Source of the DNA: Halanaerobiales bacterium
Lineage (GTDB): Bacteria > Bacillota_F > Halanaerobiia > DY22613
Direction of reading: 5' to 3'
NCBI GenBank assembly: GCA_023128035.1
Contig: JAGMES010000172.1
Location: forward strand, 1 to 8,768
Length of the DNA: 8,768 nt
Shown piece by piece: positions 5,899 through 8,768 of this stretch. The notes beneath the pieces were generated by a model that saw only the letters and a list, made by a program, of their open reading frames with translations, was not told the DNA's origin and did no database searches. The translations under genes and the position numbers were made by a program. Numbering within the stretch: the first letter of the stretch is position 1; every line of letters starts with the position of its first letter.

Positions 5899-6954
5899 AT
5901 GAGCAGAGAGGCAAAATGTATTTTAATTGTCGATGATGAAGAGATGATTACCGAAAGCATTTCTACATATTTAGAACTCACAACTGATCTATGTATTTAT
6001 ACTGCGAATGATCCTAATAAGGGTTTAGAGATAGTTAGGGAAAATCAGATTGATCTTGTTATCTCAGATTTTCTGATGCCAAGTATGAATGGATTAGAGT
6101 TTCTAAGAGAAGTTAAGAAAATTCACAAGGATGCTACCTTGATTCTTTTAACTGGATATGCTGATAAGGAAAATGCGATTAAAGCAATCAATGAGATAGG
6201 ACTATATTTCTATATAGAAAAACCATGGAATAATCAAGAATTGGTAAAAATAGTTTATAATGGTTTAGAAAAGAAAACGCTTGTTGATGATCTCAGAGAA
6301 AAGATTACAGAGCTAAAAGTATCGAAAGATGAAATTGATCGTCTGTATAGTTTGCTAAAAGAAGAGTATGAACAGGAGAAAGAAAATATTGAAAATGTTA
6401 TTATTTCTTTGGCACGGGCAATAGAAGCAAAGGATAAGTATACTGAAGGGCATATTGAACGAGTCAAAGAATTAGCTGTAAAAATGGGCCAAAGATTAAA
6501 CTTTAATCCTGAACAATTGAAAGTTCTCGAAACTGCTGCACTCATACATGATATAGGTAAAATTGGAATACCCGAAAAAATTCTAAATAAACCAGATAAA
6601 CTGACAGCGGAAGAGTTTGAAGTAATCAAAAGTCATTCAGTTATTGGGGAAGAGATCTGTCAACCTTTAAATAGTCTGGGTAAAACCAGACCAATCGTAC
6701 GTTCTCATCATGAAAAATTAGATGGCTCAGGGTATCCTGATGGCTTAAAAGCAGATCAAATTTCACTTGAAGTTAGAATTGTTACTGTTGTTGATATTTT
6801 TGATGCTCTTTATTCAGAACGTCCATATCGAGCTAAGTTACCTATTGAGGAATGTATTAGAATTTTACAAGAAGAAGTAGCTGATAATAAGCTAGATGGG
6901 GAAGTGGTCAATCTTTTAATTGAGTTGATTCGGAAAGGTGAAATTGGAATATGA
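5899..6954 (+). CDS. Response regulator with REC and HD-GYP domains (predicted c-di-GMP phosphodiesterase)
   Basis: Soluble response regulator of 351 aa from ATG 5899. The receiver domain (about residues 5-125) has all key residues: the acidic pair Asp12-Asp13, phosphoacceptor Asp57 in ISDFLMP, Thr85 in LLTGYAD and Lys108 in EKPW. A helical, probably coiled-coil linker (about 127-165) joins it to a complete HD-GYP domain (about 165-345). There the metal-binding HD pair is at 217-218 in LIHDIGKIGIP, with upstream His185 in YTEGHIERV, His246 in KSHSVIGEE, and the HHEKLDGSGYPDGL motif at 270-283 that gives the family its name. Intact motifs predict phosphorylation-controlled hydrolysis of cyclic di-GMP (or a related cyclic dinucleotide). 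Its stop codon overlaps the start of the histidine kinase gene (ATGA), so the two are translationally coupled and the kinase is the likely cognate partner. The physiological output is not visible. No convincing promoter was found in 5786-5884. Confidence 0.93.
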   Translation: MSREAKCILIVDDEEMITESISTYLELTTDLCIYTANDPNKGLEIVRENQIDLVISDFLMPSMNGLEFLREVKKIHKDATLILLTGYADKENAIKAINEIGLYFYIEKPWNNQELVKIVYNGLEKKTLVDDLREKITELKVSKDEIDRLYSLLKEEYEQEKENIENVIISLARAIEAKDKYTEGHIERVKELAVKMGQRLNFNPEQLKVLETAALIHDIGKIGIPEKILNKPDKLTAEEFEVIKSHSVIGEEICQPLNSLGKTRPIVRSHHEKLDGSGYPDGLKADQISLEVRIVTVVDIFDALYSERPYRAKLPIEECIRILQEEVADNKLDGEVVNLLIELIRKGEIGI

Positions 6955-8672
6955 TACACGGATATGAGGAAAAGCCGAAGAAGAACAAACGAACTTTGAA
7001 GAAAAAGATCCGACGAATTATTAGTATTGTTATTCTGTTTATTTTTTTATTACTAGCAGTTGCACAGATTGCTTTTGTCTACTATGGTTTTTTAGAGGGT
7101 ATATCTATATTGGTTGAGATTGTTGGAAAAGCTTCTGCGTTGACAATTGACGCAAGAATACTTACATCAATCTGTTCCATTGAGGATTTCAAAGGTGAAC
7201 CGTATAGAAGTGTTGAAGCGAGATTAAGGGAAGTTTTTTCTAAATTATGGGAATTTAAACCTCTTCAATTTTCTATAATAAAAGATATTAACGGTAATAT
7301 GATGAGTATTTTAGACAATCATGGTAAAATTTTAGTTCAACATAAGATTCCTCCTTTAGTGCGGGATTTAAAACCTTTAGAAGTTAAAGTAATTCGTGAT
7401 AGTAAGAATCCGTTTATTATAACTGCTTATACTCCGATTTTTGATCAAATGGGCAATAAAGTAGGAATTTTTAAAGCAAAGAGTGACCCTGTTATTCTCC
7501 AGACGGTTTTTGCAGGTATTGTTGGAATGATTATACTTTTAAGTATGTTGGGTTATATTTTTAGTTTAGCACTTACTAGAATTATGACTATTGGAATTAC
7601 TCGTCCTCTAGAGGCTTTGAATAAAAAAATACGTATGGTTGCTAGAGTGGAAGGGGATATTACCCAGCGCATAACATTTGATAAATCAGTAAAAGAAGTA
7701 GAAGATCTTACAGAAGCAACTAATATGATAATGGAAAGTACAGGTCATTTCGTAAGATTACTGCAAGAAAAGCAATATAGATTGGAAGAGAAGAATCAGG
7801 AATTAGAAGCCCAAACAGAAGAGTTGGCTGCCCAAACTGAGGAGTTGATAGCTTTAAATGAGGATTTAGAGAATGCAATGGAACAACTGCAGGATACTCA
7901 AATTCAACTTGTGCAGTCAGAGAAGATGGCATCTTTAGGACAGTTAACCGCAGGTGTTGCTCATGAGATCAATACACCTTTAGGAGCGATCAATAGCAAT
8001 ACAAATATTATTGAAATGGTTATTAATTTTCTTAAAGCAGATATGGATATGGAAAATAACGATAAAGCTAGACGGTTAATTGGTAAGCTTGAGAAAGCAA
8101 ATGATACAAATGTTTTGGCATGTGATCGGATTATTAAAATAGTTCATAATTTAAAGAACTTTTCTCGCTTAGATGAATCTGATTTTAAAATTGCATGTTT
8201 ACATGAGGGAATTGATAGTGTGTTGCTTTTATCTCATAATTTAGTAAAACATCGCATTAAAATTCATAAAGATTATGGGGATATTCCGATGGTTAAGTGT
8301 TTTCCAAATCAGTTAAATCAGGTATTTATGAACCTTATTGTAAATGCTGCTCAAGCAATTAAAGAAAAAGGCGATATATACATAAAAACCTGGTCAGATG
8401 CAGATAATGTATTTATTCAAATTCGTGATACTGGTGTTGGAATTCCTAAAAAGAATATTGTTAAAATATTTGATCCAGGCTTTACTACGAAAGGTGTTGG
8501 TGTTGGTACTGGATTAGGACTCTCTATTTGTTTTAAAATTATTCACCAGCATTCTGGGAAAATTTCTGTAGATAGTGAACAAGATAAAGGAACTACATTT
8601 ACTATTGAATTACCAATTGAGAATAGTTTAAAAGCTATTTCTCAAGAAATGCACCATTATAGTCTTTATTAA
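6951..8672 (+). CDS. Membrane sensor histidine kinase (HAMP, coiled coil, HisKA, HATPase_c)
   Basis: Sensor kinase of 573 aa. A basic N-terminus (Lys/Arg-rich, residues 8-22) precedes TM1 at about 23-45. An extracytoplasmic sensor region of about 140 residues (46-183) of PDC/Cache-like size, in which no specific ligand motif is recognised, is followed by TM2 at about 185-208. HAMP follows at about 209-265 (GITRPLEALNKKI). A strong coiled coil of regular heptads spans about 268-325, leading into HisKA with the H-box SLGQLTAGVAHEINTPLG and phosphoacceptor His338. The catalytic domain has the N-box NQLNQVFMNLIVNAAQAI (Asn461, Asn465), G1 DTGVGIP (493-499), F-box IFDPGFTTK, and G2 GVGTGLGLSI (517-526). 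The insertion between the H-box and the N-box is typical of the HisKA family with ATP-lid 'FTTKG' kinases. There is no attached receiver, and the preceding REC-HD-GYP gene, whose stop it overlaps by 4 nt, is its likely partner. AAAGGTG at 6934-6940 can serve as its ribosome binding site. The signal is unknown. Confidence 0.93.
   Translation: MIHGYEEKPKKNKRTLKKKIRRIISIVILFIFLLLAVAQIAFVYYGFLEGISILVEIVGKASALTIDARILTSICSIEDFKGEPYRSVEARLREVFSKLWEFKPLQFSIIKDINGNMMSILDNHGKILVQHKIPPLVRDLKPLEVKVIRDSKNPFIITAYTPIFDQMGNKVGIFKAKSDPVILQTVFAGIVGMIILLSMLGYIFSLALTRIMTIGITRPLEALNKKIRMVARVEGDITQRITFDKSVKEVEDLTEATNMIMESTGHFVRLLQEKQYRLEEKNQELEAQTEELAAQTEELIALNEDLENAMEQLQDTQIQLVQSEKMASLGQLTAGVAHEINTPLGAINSNTNIIEMVINFLKADMDMENNDKARRLIGKLEKANDTNVLACDRIIKIVHNLKNFSRLDESDFKIACLHEGIDSVLLLSHNLVKHRIKIHKDYGDIPMVKCFPNQLNQVFMNLIVNAAQAIKEKGDIYIKTWSDADNVFIQIRDTGVGIPKKNIVKIFDPGFTTKGVGVGTGLGLSICFKIIHQHSGKISVDSEQDKGTTFTIELPIENSLKAISQEMHHYSLY
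7803..7844 (+). repeat. Tandem 21-bp coding repeat in the kinase coiled coil
   Basis: Two consecutive heptads, LEAQTEE and LAAQTEE (kinase residues 285-298), are encoded by near-identical 21-bp units. They are followed by diverged heptads LIALNED, LENAMEQ and LQDTQIQ in the same register. Heptads of this kind form the signalling helix between HAMP and HisKA, and changes in copy number would alter linker length in steps of seven residues. Confidence 0.7.
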
Positions 8673-8673
8673 A

Positions 8674-8747
8674 AAACAAAAGGATGGCCAAAAAAGCCGT
8701 TGAGAGAGATCTATAATGCGGTTTTATTTGCGCCATCCTTTTTGTTT
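8674..8747 (+). terminator. Large hairpin terminator after the histidine kinase gene
   Basis: AAACAAAAGGATGGC (8674-8688) pairs with its complement at 8732-8747, apart from one extra T in the right arm. The GGATGGC/GCCATCC core is followed by TTTTTGTTT, so it can act as an intrinsic terminator, and the A-rich left arm makes it usable from the other strand too. The loop is long (43 nt) and contains a weaker inner stem of CCG/CGG flanked by A- and T-runs. It starts 2 nt after the kinase stop. Beyond it (8748-8768) nothing is recognised. Confidence 0.75.
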
Positions 8748-8768
8748 ATCTTTTGAGTTAAGACCCCC

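Noticed and set aside
1..8768. tRNA, rRNA, CRISPR arrays, complete insertion sequences or phage genes
   Set aside because: No cloverleaf, spaced direct repeats, transposase or phage-type frame was seen on either strand.

Overview
The window is AT-rich DNA with strong GGAGG-type ribosome binding sites, TTG as well as ATG starts and intrinsic terminators. This is typical of a low-GC anaerobic member of the Bacillota. The central genes resemble the lctABCD genes of the acetogen Acetobacterium woodii, so an acetogen or a related lactate-oxidising clostridium is the best guess; the genus is not determined. All genes recognised lie on the + strand.

Layout. (1) Positions 63-959: a ten-helix EamA/DMT-type permease of unknown substrate. 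(2) Positions 960-1195: an intergenic region with a good sigma-A-type promoter, followed at once by a 123-bp, nearly perfect inverted repeat with two offset 5-nt bulges. (3) Positions 1196-5388: a lactate oxidation locus. It encodes a GntR/FCD regulator (LctA-like), the two electron-transfer flavoprotein subunits EtfB (LctB) and EtfA (LctC, with an N-terminal four-cysteine Fe-S domain), and an FAD-dependent lactate dehydrogenase (LctD). A nested palindrome between lctA and lctB is the likely operator. By analogy with A. woodii, the LctBCD complex would oxidise lactate with NAD+ by flavin-based electron confurcation, using reduced ferredoxin to drive the uphill electron transfer. The permease and racemase genes (lctE, lctF) found in A. 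woodii do not follow here. (4) Positions 5389-5785: a region that looks non-coding under standard rules but holds the most interesting item. A 64-codon frame starts at TTG 5548, is interrupted by an in-frame TGA at codon 32, and ends at TAA 5742. Its product resembles a DUF1858-type small redox domain, with the TGA where the family has the second Cys of its CxxC motif. A hairpin with a GGU apical loop lies 24 nt after the TGA, as expected of a bacterial SECIS. I call this a candidate selenoprotein gene. An intrinsic terminator follows. (5) Positions 5899-8672: a two-gene signalling operon with overlapping stop and start codons, encoding a REC-HD-GYP response regulator (predicted c-di-GMP phosphodiesterase) and a membrane histidine kinase. 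A large hairpin terminator closes it.

The lactate module and the signalling pair are separated by a terminator and are probably independent units. The small candidate selenoprotein lies downstream of lctD with no convincing terminator between them, so it may be partly co-transcribed with the lactate genes; a functional link is only inferred.
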